Counted from the first letter of the stretch, positions 1 through 10,946 are shown. The stretch: DNA of 64,000 nt from Palaemon carinicauda (GCF_036898095.1 NC_090729.1:80482623-80546622), one strand, 5' to 3'. Notes: a model not told the origin generated them from the letters alone. Numbers and translations: made by a program.

Positions 1-260
1 TAGACGTGTACAACTTTCCCCCCTTCTCCCTAATAAGTCAAGTCCTCAACAGGGTGAGGGTAGCAACCAGCCTGAAGATGACTTTGGTAGCGCCTTTGTT
101 GGCCGGAGAGAGAGTGGTTTGCAGACCTAAAGAGTCTCGCCACTCTCCCTCCCTGGACTCTTCCCAACATACCAGACCTATGGAGACAACCACATTTTCA
201 GCAGTTTCACAAAACCCACAAGCCCTTCGTCTTCGCGCCTGGAGGTTATCCAGCGCCTCC
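1..260 (+). pseudogene. DIRS-like RT/RNase H polyprotein, C-terminal relic
   Basis: The window opens inside the end of a DIRS-type polymerase polyprotein. A frame from position 6 reads VLNRVR then LVAP, which matches in order the region after RNase H in the array copies downstream (VLSKLR...LVAP). Near position 110 the similarity moves to another frame, which reads through a Pro-rich tail with DLWRQPH. At least one frameshift is therefore present and no start lies in the window. The recombinase relic follows directly, the same order as in the DIRS array. The element is on the opposite strand to the array and differs from it in sequence, so it is a separate, older DIRS family member. Confidence 0.6.
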
Positions 261-1273
261 TGAAAAGACAAAGGTACTCAAGCAAGACAGCTAGGAGGAT
301 GCCCCTTCACCTGAGGAAATCTTCTACGGCCGTCTACCAATCCAAGTGGACGATGTGCGTTAAGTGGGCAAGGACAAGAAGATAGAACCCTTAGAAGAAT
401 CCGTGCCCATTATAGCGGATTTCCTGGTCCATCTCAGGGATAACTTGGCCATGACAGTCCCAGCGATTAAGGGAGTTCGAGCTGCCCTTGGTCAAGCTTT
501 TCTCCTGAAAGGCATAGTTCTGGGTTCTTCAAGACAGATGTCCATGTTCATCAAGGATTTCGAGCAATCAGGCCTCGAGAATCCCGAATTGGGACCTGGC
601 AAGGGTTCTGGATATGCTCCGAAAACCACCATTCGAACCCTTAAGAGACATCGTAAACAAGAATCTCATATTCAAAGCGGTCTTCTTGTTAGCGTTAGCC
701 TCAGCTAAGAGGGTGAGTGAGCTACAAAGATTATCGTATGAGGTGGAACGCTCTAGAGGATGGAAGGAGATAACCTTTAAGTTAGTCCCCTGCTTCGTCG
801 CCAAGACACAGGATCCGTCAGTTTGGGTTCCAAGGTTTGAGAGCTTTACTATCCCAGCAATCCCAAATGAGGGAAACCAGGAAGATTTCAAATTATGCCC
901 CATCAGGGTGATTAGGAAGTATCTTAAATGAACGGCGACGCTCCGCCCGTCTATTAAGAACCTCTTCGTTTCCTGGGGTCAAACAAAAAAGAACATCTCC
1001 AAGAATACAGTTTCCTTTTGGGTCAGACAAGGAATTAGGCAAGCTTCCTCAAATGAGGGGTTTTCAGTGCCAAGAGAACCCAGGGCTCATGATGTTAGGG
1101 TTCTAGGCACCTCCCTTGCATCTGAAAAGAACATGTCGGTACCTCAGGATCTTCGAGCAGGAACTTGGTCTAACCAGTCGACATTCACCAATCATTATCT
1201 CAAGGACGGTACGAGGAAGTCCTGGGATGGGCTATCGATCGGGCCGGTCATCTCAGCCTTCCATTTGGTTTGA
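244..1273 (+). pseudogene. DIRS-like tyrosine recombinase relic
   Basis: Broken tyrosine recombinase (the integrase of DIRS retrotransposons). The N-terminal part around 325-350 reads YQSKW, like YESSW in the array copies. The frame at 364-708 carries the core-binding part (IADFLVHLR). The catalytic part follows in another frame from 614 (ALASAKRVSEL, containing the first catalytic Arg). A TGA at 929-931 interrupts that frame, which then continues to 1273 with HDVR (HxxR box) and NHY (tyrosine nucleophile). So there are frameshifts near 360 and 610-700 and one in-frame stop. Unlike the array copies, this relic keeps Arg in the first catalytic position. Non-functional as read. Confidence 0.75.
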
Positions 1274-1600
1274 GGAATTAAGCCCCGGGCTCGATAGTGA
1301 ACCACAAATGTTCTAGACAAAAGTAGGCTTATTTTTTGCTTTCACCTTTTTCCCCCTTTCTCTCGTACTATCAGTCGTCCTCAGAGCTATCGCTCATTAG
1401 ACAAGCCTCAAGAATCGCCTATATACATCAAGCACAACAAGGAATATTTGGAAGGGTAAGTGTTATAACACACCTAATGAGTCCCTTGTGTAGTTTATCC
1501 TACTGTCCATCGGGGTCTAGCTCTAGGAGGCACTCCCACCTCCTAAAGTGTAAGTCTCCTAAGAGAGTGTTTCGAGGTAAGTCTCTGTGTTGGAACAAAT
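1274..1600. other. non-coding tail of DIRS relic
   Basis: No convincing reading frame. By comparison with the array, this is the expected place of the 3' untranslated part between the recombinase stop and the terminal or internal complementary repeats of the relic. Confidence 0.4.
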
Positions 1601-1904
1601 CACAAATTTTTGGTAATTTGTATTTTTCCTAACATACTTACCGAGAAACACTTTCGAGTTATGGCTCCCCCAACCGTCCCCCAGTGCCTCACTGATCTCG
1701 AGTATGGTTCCTTTCATAAAACTTACTGAGGGTTCAGCCTAACAACACGGGGCACGTTCTCTTCCGCAAGCAGGTCACTATGAGAATGAGAGTAGGGTAA
1801 ACTATGCAAAACTCTGGTCATTTGAGAGGAGATGCCAGCAACTCCTAAGAAAGTGTTTCTCGGTAAGTATGATAGGACAAATACAAATTACCAAAAATTT
1901 GTGA
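1601..1904. repeat. 55-bp inverted repeat, ~195-bp spacer
   Basis: Arms 1601-1655 and 1850-1904 are reverse complements with only a few mismatches: CACAAATTTTTGGTAATTTG starts the left arm and its complement ends the right arm. The place, just after a DIRS recombinase, suggests terminal or internal complementary repeats of the relic element. An unrelated foldback element is also possible. Confidence 0.7.
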
Positions 1905-2159
1905 TATGTAGATATGTGTTGTATATCTAGGTAAATGAACTCTGTATTCATGAGTATTCCACGAAAAATCTATTACTCAGCATATTATTGTAGCAAGAGT
2001 GCATTTTGGTAGTGAAGGGAGTTTAGTTGCCTTTGGGCGCTCGAGTTGACAAGTCCCTCATCTAAGAGGGTAGTTGTGTACGGTGTACTTACGAACAAAC
2101 CTTTTATAAAAAATTAAGAAAACCCATATTCCGACGTCTCATTATCCGTCTACATGCGT
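1905..2159. other. unassigned AT-rich DNA
   Basis: I see no gene, repeat or motif here that can be named. It bridges the inverted repeat and the microsatellite. Confidence 0.5.
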
Positions 2160-2210
2160 CATATATAAATGTGTGTGTATATATATATATATATATATTC
2201 ATATATATAT

Positions 2211-2246
<36 letters not shown>

Positions 2247-2279
2247 GTATGTGTATATATGTTTAGAAATATACACACG

Positions 2280-2318
<39 letters not shown>

Positions 2319-2355
2319 GTATGTATGTGTATATATGTTTAGAAATATACACACG

Positions 2356-2447
<92 letters not shown>

Positions 2448-2552
2448 CATATACTGTATATATATATATATATATATAAATGTATACATATATATATATA
2501 TATATATATACTGTATATATATATATATATGTATATATATAAATATATATAC

Positions 2553-2591
<39 letters not shown>
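2160..2591. repeat. compound TA/CA microsatellite
   Basis: Long (TA)n and (CA)n tracts with a larger module inside. GTGTATATATGTTTAGAAAT followed by a CA run occurs at 2251 and again at 2327 (period 76). The palindromic ACTGTATATATA also occurs twice. All reading frames here are low-complexity Tyr/Ile strings and are not genes. The gypsy 5' LTR starts immediately after the tract, so the element either landed in a TA repeat or the repeat grew at its edge. Confidence 0.95.
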
Positions 2592-2592
<1 letters not shown>

Positions 2593-3897
2593 TGGGTTCA
2601 AGTAATTTCATTATTATATAATTATGAATTGGTAATACTTGTCGAACCTTTTGATGTTTTAGTTTTAAGTTAGCGTGGTTTTTTTTTTTGTATATTTAAG
2701 CTATTTCTTAGTTTGATGAACTCTGTATGGGAGTCTTATGACTTTGCAGTTTTGGTTTGTTTACTACCTTCTCCCCCCCCCCCCGGTATTGGTGAACCAC
2801 TGAAGTGCCTTATTAACGATCGTTGTTTTTCTCTCATATGACCTATGTTGACTCGAGTGGAAGGCTTGATCGTAAGGGTGGTGATACGTGACAGAGTTAG
2901 TTCGAGTTCCTCCTCACAGCCTGACGGTTTGCCACTTAATTTCTGGTCACTTCTGGATTTCTTTCATCATGGCTTCTTTATTCCTTTGCTGCCTTGTGTG
3001 TGGTTGCTGATGTTTGTCAGCCGCGGCATTCATCAGCCATGCCCCTTCCTTCATTCGTCGGAAAAACTTTGAACGAGTTGGACCGTATCTACTGAGAATG
3101 GTGCAGTTTGTGGCGTGCGAGATCCGTTGACGTCCCGGATTCGCGAAGGCTACCACCCTTTGTGTTCCCGTGGTATTTTGGATTGCCTGCAGGCATTGTG
3201 GCTTAACCCAGTTGAATTGCTCATCTGCGTCAGTGAGATCTTGGAACTCGTGGAGACAAGTAGGGCTGCTTTCTAAAGATATGAGATATTTTTATAGCTA
3301 TTTACGACGATCGTGGATCGCTGAGTACCTGTTGATGTGCACGTCCCTGTTTGCAGTACGGTCGTCTGGACCTTGTATGGCCTGATGAGACAGTCCACTT
3401 AGCCTCTTGTGGTTATTCCTTTGCATCAATCTGTAAGATTATTTTTTGATATTCATTGTTTATTAACTTGAGTTAAGTTTAGCATTTAAATTAGTTTGTG
3501 TTAGGTAGGAATAATATTAAGTTTCCCATTTATTTTCTCTTTCTACCTTCTACCTAAATTAGGTTATTAGGTTAGATTTTTTGGCCAGTAATTTGGAAGG
3601 TACTTGCCTGGAGTGTCACATTTAGAATTTCCTATTTCTTATCTTAGGGTTTAATTTAGTTGTAGGTGATCTTTTAAAGATTTTAAGGTTGGTTTTCCCT
3701 TTATTTGTACATTCATTTATTTTGGTTATCATCGTTACCAACCCTTACCATCTTTTTTTTGTGTAAATAAATATTGTAACTTTTGTTGAGGTGTTTATTC
3801 TTTTGCTCCTAAGTTGCTGTGTTACATTTTTACCGACCGCAAATTCTGAGTAGAGATAAGAACCCTTGAAATTACTGCCGTAAATAAGGTTGTAACA
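2592..3897 (+). repeat. Ty3/gypsy 5' LTR (LTR1)
   Basis: This stretch is repeated nearly collinearly at 9403-10252 + 52123-52422 + 59881-60044 (LTR2) and at 60434-60544 + 62793-64000 (LTR3). It ends ...GTAACA just before a primer-binding site. An AATAAA lies near 3766 and could be the polyadenylation signal. The left border is set by comparison with LTR2, which starts right after a polypurine tract. I found no clear TG at the start, so the border is good to about 10 bp. It contains a C13 tract near 2771 that is absent from LTR2. Confidence 0.88.
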
Positions 3898-3900
3898 ATC

Positions 3901-3917
3901 TGGCGACCGTGACAAGA
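3901..3917 (+). promoter_or_regulatory. primer-binding site, probably tRNA-Arg
   Basis: TGGCGACCGTGACAAG starts three bases after the LTR end. TGG pairs with the tRNA CCA end, and the rest fits the acceptor and T-arm 3' side of an Arg tRNA. The tRNA identity is from memory of tRNA ends, not a search. Confidence 0.7.
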
Positions 3918-4121
3918 TTTGCGCTCAGGTGTACATAGTAATTGGGACTTTGGAACACTCCTCAGTGGTTGTTATAGTATTTATTTTTCAAATACCTTTC
4001 CCTTCTACCACTTTGGATAATTTGGAAGACTGGATTTAGTCTTGCAGAGTTCTTAGGGTCTGCCGACTCTATTAGGCATATACCAATACTAGGTAATGAA
4101 TATCTGGTTAATAGGTCTAGA

Positions 4122-5385
4122 TTGTTGGGTATTCCGTTTAAAATGACGGATACAAAGAGGAAGTCACTAATAATGGTAAAGAACGGTGTTATGCAAGGTT
4201 CGGAAGAGGCTGAAAGGTTAGTTGGGGAAAATATTAGTGATAGAGGTAGTGAATTAGGAAATGATGATAGGGTAATTGCAGATGATAATGGCATTAGTGG
4301 TGGTGCAGGTTTTTCGTTATTTGATTATCCTCCTCAGACTGGAGTCATTTATGAAGGTCCAGCCAATTTGCTGCCAAGGGGAAATATAACCACAAACCCT
4401 TTCTTGACTGAAGAGAATTTAGGGCCAGTAGTTCTTACAGTACCAGTAAATTCTGATTCAAAGGAAATTCAGGAATATGACTTAATTTGTAAAAGGATAG
4501 AGCTGTTGAAATTGGAACATGTGGATAACAAGAGGGTGAGGAGGCATGAGCTAGAGATGGCCAACCTTAATTTGGAAATGGCTAGGTTACAGGGGGCTCC
4601 TAACCAATTTAGTACCCCATGAGGTAGTCAGCCCGATAGGTTTAATATTGGGGCTGCATTAAAGTTGGTCACCATTTTTTATGAAAGAGATGTTCCAGAA
4701 TTCTTCAAAGCCTTTGAGAGGGTGTCTGCACGGTTGTCTTGGCCACCAGAGATGTGGACAGTGCTGATTCAGTGTAAATTGGTAGGCTAGGCAATCTGGG
4801 TATATAATGCCTTGGAGAAAGGGATAGCCAGGGATTATAACAAGGTAAAGGTACTAATTTTAAAAGCCTATGATTTGGTCCCTGAGGCATAGAGGTTAAA
4901 GGTTAGGAATTTTAATAAACATCCTTCCTTATCGTATGTAGAATTTGCCAGGTTCAAGGAGGAACAGTTTGACGACTGGTTGAAAAGTCGTCATGCTTTT
5001 GGAGGAGTTTAAGAAATCTTGCTCCAAAGAACTAAGAATTTATTTGGAAGAAGTAAAGGTCACTAATTTAGGTAAGGCAGCTCAAGTGGCTGACGAATTT
5101 GTCTTGACCCATAGAACAGGTTCAGGAAATTTCGCCAGCAAGGCTATAGGTAATAATGTAGTAGAGTCAGTGTATTTTCATAAAGGAATTAGAGGTCATA
5201 ATAATAAGCCTAAGAATTCTGTGGCTCAGAATAATTTCCCTGCTAGTAAGAATGGAAAATTCACGAGTAAACCTGGTACTCGTGTATTTTCCAATGAAGG
5301 TAGTTCTGGAACGAGAAGTATTAATATGAAGACTGGTTTCTGGTGTAACAAACCCGATCATTTCCAAGCTCAGTATCACGCCTGA
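4122..5385 (+). pseudogene. gypsy Gag, broken
   Basis: Capsid-type Gag in at least two frames. The first open block (4122-4622) is acidic and ends with a charged helical stretch rich in Leu/Glu/Arg near residues 135-160. After its stop the same frame resumes with FYERDVPEFFKAFERV, typical of gypsy Gag. It carries stops at about 4787 and 4890, then passes to a frame read at 4993-5385. That block ends with a degenerate zinc knuckle, WCNKPDHFQAQYH, where one expected Cys is missing. It would package RNA and form the particle in a live element. Non-functional here. Confidence 0.7.
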
Positions 5386-5559
5386 ACAAATTATCTTCAA
5401 AGAAATAATCCTGTGCCTTTAATGCCAAGTGCATTTCCTGATGCAACTACCCATAATTGGTAGTGGTAGTGGTGGTAATTGTACGCCCGGAGTTGGAAAT
5501 ATTAATCCACAGGAATGACTAAGATATGATAAATACGTATGGCCTGGTAAAGAAGTATA

Positions 5560-6066
5560 TAATTCCGTCATTATTGATGTTAAGTTTTTGAGAGATACAA
5601 GGTCTGCTTGGTCGTTAGTGCTGAAAAAAGTAATTTGAAAGGTTTGGTGAAGTATTCCGGGAACTTTATTGTTCTGGGAGGCTTCCCAAACAAAATAGTT
5701 TCGGCTCTTTTAGCAGAGGTAATGTTGTCATTCCCTGGGTATTATGAAAAGAGAGAGTTGGCCGTTGTCAAGAGTCTTCCTATAGCTGGTATTGAGGGCA
5801 TATTAGGAAATGATATGATTAATAGTGATGGCCAGGAATTATTTCCAATATTATCAATCAATAAGTGTCCAGTGGCAGTTACCACTAGAGCTGCAGCAAA
5901 AGCTGCAGACTTATTAAATGATGATGAAGAGTTAAATTTGAGTAGTTCAGAGGTAGACGTAGATGTAGGAAGACCCGGGTCAGTAGTAAGTAGTGTAGTA
6001 AGTAGTAATAATGTAATTCTCAATTGGGATCGAGCAGCTTATATTGAAGCCCAGAAAAGAGTTTAA
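5560..6066 (+). pseudogene. gypsy aspartic protease
   Basis: Retropepsin-like protease. The active-site loop at about 5590-5620 reads FLRDTRSAWSLV, where DTGS is expected, so the Gly of the DTG triad is Arg. A later GILGNDM (about 5800-5820) matches the conserved ILG near the flap and second strand. The open block 5608-6066 continues into a Ser/Asp-rich linker before integrase. It would cleave the Gag-Pol precursor, but the mutated active site argues against activity. Confidence 0.7.
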
Positions 6067-6070
6067 TTTT

Positions 6071-7240
6071 AATTTGGGTGATACTTCTGACTTGACAAAG
6101 CATCGATTCTGGGTAAAAAGGGGCATATTATATAGGGTGATTCGTCCCTTGGCTGCTAATGATCCCCAAATGTCCCATATTGAGCAAATAGTGGTGCCTT
6201 CTCAGTTTCAGAGACAAATGTTAAATTCATCTCATGATGATTCATTCTCTGGTCATTTTGGTGTCTGGAAGAAATTCCGTAGGTTGGCTAAATGTTTTTG
6301 GTGGCCAGGAATGAAATCATCAGTAAAACAATATGTGAAAGAATGTCCAGTGTGCCAAGTGGTAGGTAAACCTAATTAGACAATTGTAAAGGCACCTTTA
6401 TATCCCATACCAGCTATTGGCAAGCCATTTAATGAGCTAGTAGTTGATGTATTAGGCCCTCTGCCTAAAACTAAAACAGGTTTTATCTATTTACTGACTG
6501 TGATGGATCGGGCATCACGATTTCCCGAAGCCATTCCCATGAAGAAAATCACATCTAAAGCTGTATTTGACCAGTTGGTAATTTTCTTTTCGAGGCATGG
6601 AATCCCTCATAAGATACAAACTGATTGAGGAACTAATTTTACTAGTAAGGAATTTCGAAGTAAGTGTGCAGATCTGGCCCTTCTGCACACTACTAGTGTT
6701 CCTTACTATGCAGAGAGTCAGGGAGTGGTGGATAGATTCCATCAAACTCTCAAATCAATTTTAAGGAGCTTTTGCTATGAGCATGGAGAGTAATGGGATA
6801 AGGGTCTTCCTTTTGCTCTCTTTGCTCTTAGGAGTCATCCAAATTCATCCACGGGCGTGGCTCCTTTTGAGTTAGTCTTTGGACATAGAATATGGGGCCC
6901 TTTAGAAATTTTATATGAAGTTTTGGAATATGATCAAATAAAGGAGACGAACGTGGGTGAATTTGTTGACAACCTTAGAGGAAAACTTTCTAGTGCCTGG
7001 AAGTTTGCTAGAGAAAATTTAGCTAGCTCTCAGGCTACTATGAAGATTAAGTATGACAAGAAAACTCGAGCACGGTCATATAAGCCTGGGGAATTAGTTT
7101 TGGTGTTGTGTACTGATTCGGATAACTTCCTTGAACCAGGGTATAAGGGGCCTTGGAAGGTGTTGAGGAAGTTATCCGATCTTAATTATGAAATAAAAGC
7201 TCCCGGGACCAAACGAAAGTGTCGAATTTTTTTGCATTAA
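6071..7240 (+). pseudogene. gypsy integrase (upstream of RT)
   Basis: All integrase modules lie in one frame. The HHCC zinc domain covers about 6220-6365 (HDD..., GHFG, CPVC). The DDE core starts with VVDVLGP near 6440, has IQTD at about 6615, and GVVDRFHQT near 6725 where Glu is expected, so the catalytic Glu reads Asp. A C-terminal GPY/F-like module (GPWKVLRKL) lies near 7150. In-frame stops occur at 6377-6379, about 6626 and 6791. The place between protease and RT is unusual for Ty3/gypsy, where integrase normally follows RNase H. Confidence 0.85.
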
Positions 7241-7275
7241 CAGACTGAAACCTTGTCTCTAGTAGATCTGATCCT

Positions 7276-8375
7276 TTGGAAACCGGGTATGAATTGGTTT
7301 CTTTGGTGGCAGAGGTGCTTCCTGATGGGTCTAAGGAAATGATTAATCAAGTACCTTCAGATGCTCTATCCAAGAATGTGCAATGTTTGGTTGGGTTAGA
7401 TGAGCATCTGAAGCATCTTGATCTAAATCAAAGAAGGGAAATGGAAGGTTTAATTCATTCTTTTTCAGATATGGCTAGAGACCATCCCAGATTGACTAGT
7501 TTGATTAAACATGAAGTTGTAGTTGGAGAAGTTTCACCAATTAAATAAAGCCCTTATAGACTAAATCCCACTAAAATGGATATAGTCAATAAGAAAATAG
7601 AATATATGTTGAAGCATGATTTAATACTACCTTCTGTTAGTCCTTGGAGCTCCCCTATAGTATTGGTAAAAAAATCTGATGGACAGTATCGGATGTGTGT
7701 GGACTATCGAAAAGTTAATACGCATACTAAAAATTATTCCTTTCCTCTTCCTAGAATTGATGACTGCATAGACCATATTGGTTCAGCAAAATAAATCACA
7801 AAATTAGATTTGCTCAAGGGCTACTGGAGAGTTCCTTTGTCAAATCGAGCAAGAGAAATTTCAGCATTTGTTACTCCATTCACCTTGTATGAATGCAAGG
7901 TCATGCATTTTGAGATGAGGAATGCTGCTTATACTTTTCAAAGATTAATGGACCGTGTGGTCTGTGGATTAGAAGGTACTGAGATTTACATAGATGGTCT
8001 TGTTGTCCACAGTAATGATTGGAAAACTCATTTATTCAGGCTATGTAATGTTTTTGAAGCTCTCTGTGCTACGGGTTTAGTCATTAACCTCGCTAAAGGC
8101 GAATTTGGTAAGGCTAAAGTTGTGTATCTGGGTCATGAGGTTGGTCTGGCTCATATAGCCTCAAAACAGGCTAATGTCGAGGGTATAACTAATCTAAAGA
8201 GACCGTGCAATGTCTGAAAAGTTCGAAAGGTGCTGGGTATGATGGGCTATAATAGAAGGTTCGTTAGGAACTTTTCTGAAATTGTTCGTCCCTTGAATGA
8301 TCTTTTGCAAAAAATAAGAAATCAATTTGGACTATCGAGTGTGAAGAAGCATTCATTAAAATTAAAACTATTCTT
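7276..8375 (+). pseudogene. gypsy reverse transcriptase
   Basis: Ty3/gypsy-type RT. It has the leader helix YRLNPTKMD, then the fingers motif WSSPIVLVKK with RMCVDYRKVN, then KLDLLKGYWRVPL (motif A with its Asp), then the palm box as YIDGLVV instead of YIDDLVV, and LGHEV further on. The thumb/connection GMMGYNRRFVRNFSE lies near 8240. One frame holds 7276-8217 with TAA stops at 7546 and 7792, and a frameshift follows near 8300. The changed YxDD box alone would abolish polymerase activity. Confidence 0.88.
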
Positions 8376-8789
8376 ATGACTAAACCTATATTAATTTCTC
8401 CGAATTTTCAAGCTCCCTTTATAATTGCTGTTGACGCTAGTGATGTAGGCATTGGAGGCGTTCTCTTTCAAAAGGGTGAGGACAAGGAGGTGTACCCAAT
8501 ATCCTACTACAGCAAAAAGTTGTTAACGTCAGAGCGTAAGTATTCAACTACTGAGAAAGAGGCTCTCGCCCTGGTCCGTTCCATATATCATTTTAAACCA
8601 TACTTAACTAATCTTTCTTTTCCAGTGGAGGTATGGACGGATCATAATCCGTTAGTGTTTATTGAATGGATGAAAGGATCTAACCAAAGAATTTTACGCT
8701 GGGCCTTGCAACTGCAAGAGCTCAACTTGGTAATTAAACATATTAAAGAATCTGATAATAAGATCCCGGACACCTTGTCTAGGATGTAA
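8376..8789 (+). pseudogene. gypsy RNase H
   Basis: Open block with the RNase H signature of gypsy elements: VDASDVGIGGVLFQ (first Asp), STTEKEALALV (Glu), EVWTDHNPL (Asp) and DNKIPDTLSRM at the end (last Asp). This is the last coding domain, and nothing resembling integrase follows it. It is open as read but lies in a different frame from the RT, so it is part of a dead polyprotein. Confidence 0.85.
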
Positions 8790-9402
8790 AGTGTTTATTT
8801 TTTGTTGGTCTTTTCCTGCCTCTTTTGCCCTGCTCGTTTCTCTTTGTGTTCATTTAGAGTGAAAGCAAGTGCTAACTTTATGGTTGGTTCCAACGTTGTT
8901 CGGTTATTTCGTTTATTTATATGATATATTTTTTTGCCAGTGTTGTTTTTAGTTTAAGTATTAGCTGTAAGAAATATTCAGTTCTATATTGGTCATAGTT
9001 TCTTATTAGGTGATAGGTAGCTCTTTGTGCCATTTGAAAAGACTTTAATTTTTAGCAAGAACTTTTGGAATTTCAGAACTTTATCATTTTCTGTGATTTA
9101 GTACATTTTGTTCTTGGCTTTAGAATTATGTTTGATTTTTTTCATTTTTTCCTGGCTTTGTATTTAATTAGACTGTTTATATATTGGTATGTTTAATTAA
9201 GGTATATTTAATGCAGACCTTTTTATATCAGGATGCGTAATGCACAATTGTGTGCTTTATTAGATAATCCTATGCATGTTTACAATAAGGTTATCTTTAC
9301 TTTTGAGATTGATGCTATTTTAAGATTTAATTGATTCTTTAGCTTGTATAAAAGAAAAGTTTTACTCTATTTGATAAATATTTTTTTGTAGGGGGAGAAA
9401 GG
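8790..9402 (+). other. gypsy 3' untranslated region and polypurine tract
   Basis: AT-rich, no gene. It ends with a polypurine tract, GGGGGAGAAAGG at 9391-9402, right before LTR2. The part from 9017 onward is repeated at 60045-60433. Confidence 0.8.
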
Positions 9403-10252
9403 TATTAGATTAAAGTAAATTCATTATAATTTAATTATAATTTGTTATTACTTGTCCAACTTTTCATCTTGTTTTAGTTTTAAGTTTATTAATAAGCTAG
9501 CGTCGTTTTTCGTATATTCAAGCTTTTTCTTAGTTTGATAAACTCTGTAAGGGAGTCATATGACTTCACAGTTTTGCTTTGTTTACCACCTTCTCCCCCG
9601 GTACTATTGAACCACTGAAGTGCCTTATTAACGATCTCTGTTTTTCTCTCCTATGAGCTGTGTTGACTCGAGTGGAAGGTTTGATTGAAGGGTGGTGATA
9701 CTTGACAAAGGGAGTTCGAGTTCCTCCTCATAGCCTGATGCTTTACCACTCAATTTTTGGTTACTTATGGAGTTTTGGGTTCACGGCTTCTTTATTCCTT
9801 CGCTGCCTTGTGTGTGGTCACTGGTGTTTGTCACCTACAGCATTCATCAGCCATTCCCCTTCCTTCGTTCGTCAGAAGAATTTTGGACGAGTTGGCCCGT
9901 ATCTACTGAGAACGGCACAGTTTGTGGAGTGCGAGATCCGTTGACGTCCCAGAATCTCGGAGGCTACCACCCTTAGTGTTCCCGTGGAATTTTGGATTGC
10001 CTGTAGGTATTGTAGCTTGACCCAGTGGACCTGCTCATCAGCATCACTGAGTTCTTGGAACTTGTGGAGATAAGTAGGGCGGCTTTCTACAGGTACGAGA
10101 TATATTCATAGCTATTAACAACGATCGTGGATCGCTGAGTACCTGTAGATGTGCACATCCCTGTTTGCAGTACTTTCCTCAGGAACTTGTATGGCCTGAT
10201 GAGACAATCCACTAAGCCTCTTGTGGTTATTCCTTCATATCAATTTGTAAGA
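9403..10252 (+). repeat. gypsy 3' LTR (LTR2), segment A
   Basis: Collinear with about the first 850 bp of LTR1. It stops after GTAAGA, and LTR1 continues with TTATTTTTTGATATT, which is found at 52124. The DIRS array occupies the gap. Confidence 0.9.
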
Positions 10253-10775
10253 ATGGATTTTGAGCGAAGCGAAAAATCTATTTTTGGGTGAGATAGCCAT
10301 GGCGTCCTGATGAAAGGTTCCTTTTTGGTAGCTTCCTTGGGTAAATAACTACTAGATATTCCCAGAGAATTTAACCACAGGTTATCACAGAATTCTAACT
10401 TCTGGAGCGAGTATCCTAAAGGTTTCCCTTTAAGACATCGTATAACAAATATAAAGGAATAACCACAAGAGACTTCGTGGATTGTCTCATCAGGCCATAC
10501 AAGTTCCAGAGGATAGTACTGCAAACAGGGATGTGCACATCTACAGGTACTCAGCGATCCACGATCGTTGTTAATAGCTATGAATATATCTCGTATCTGT
10601 ATTAACGCGCCACATAGCTATCTGCACCCCACATAGAGTTAACACTTCGATGTGGAGGAGCGGAGAATAGCTGGGGAGCCGTTCCACAGCTAATCTCGTC
10701 CGTGGCTACTTTTGGTACTCGAAACGTAAACAAACGGGCGCCATTGCTAAATAATGTCACGTCCGTCCTCATCCT
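10253..10775 (-). repeat. 3' inverted terminal repeat of the DIRS element, with insert
   Basis: From 10281 it is the reverse complement of the right end (51791-52117), up to GTCCTCATCC near 10775. It is interrupted at 10450-10600 by an inverted LTR fragment. The outermost 28 bp (10253-10280) extend beyond the other repeat. Unequal terminal repeats with an extension at the 3' end are, as far as I recall, a DIRS1 trait. Confidence 0.8.
10454..10595 (-). repeat. inverted copy of the flanking gypsy LTR inside the ITR
   Basis: Reverse complement of 10094-10235 in LTR2, with several mismatches, inserted in the DIRS terminal repeat between GTATAACA and ACGCGCC. The copy lies only about 220 bp from its source and points the other way, as expected from a fold-back template switch. 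It is present in all five units. Confidence 0.85.
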
Positions 10776-10854
10776 GAAGCCAGTTGCTTGCCGATCACCA
10801 TGATACAGCAGGACAGGGTGGGACCTGAAAGGCTGGACGAAGTAGCAGGGAGGG

Positions 10855-10946
10855 TTCATCAGGACGCCATGGCTATATCACCCAAAAATAGATTTTTCGC
10901 TTCGCTCAAAATCCGTTTTTTGGGCTCAAGCCATGCGTCCTGATGG
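10855..10946. repeat. internal complementary region (ICR), unit 1
   Basis: The first 60 bp (TTCATCAGGACGCCATGGCT...TCAAAATCC) are the reverse complement of the left element end at 10253-10314. The last ~32 bp (TTTTTTGGGCTCAAGCC...) are the reverse complement of the right end at 52090-52120. A segment complementary to both termini fused together is the hallmark of DIRS1 elements, where it is thought to template end completion and circle closure. It sits beside the 3' terminal repeat, as in DIRS1. Confidence 0.85.

Noticed and set aside
2160..2600. CRISPR-like or satellite array in the repeated 76-bp module
   Set aside because: Only two module copies, made of dinucleotide runs, without unique spacers. 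The window is eukaryotic.
2173..2673. Tyr/Ile-rich open frames
   Set aside because: Translations of the TA/CA microsatellite.
2845..3385. Small open frames in the LTR copies (also 9702-9976 and 62968-63174)
   Set aside because: They lie wholly in LTR DNA, differ between copies by frameshifts, and show no domain.
10254..10915. A 660-bp MITE with ~60-bp inverted ends at the left edge of the array
   Set aside because: The inverted ends are the DIRS terminus and half of its internal complementary region. The other half matches the opposite DIRS end, so no separate element is needed.
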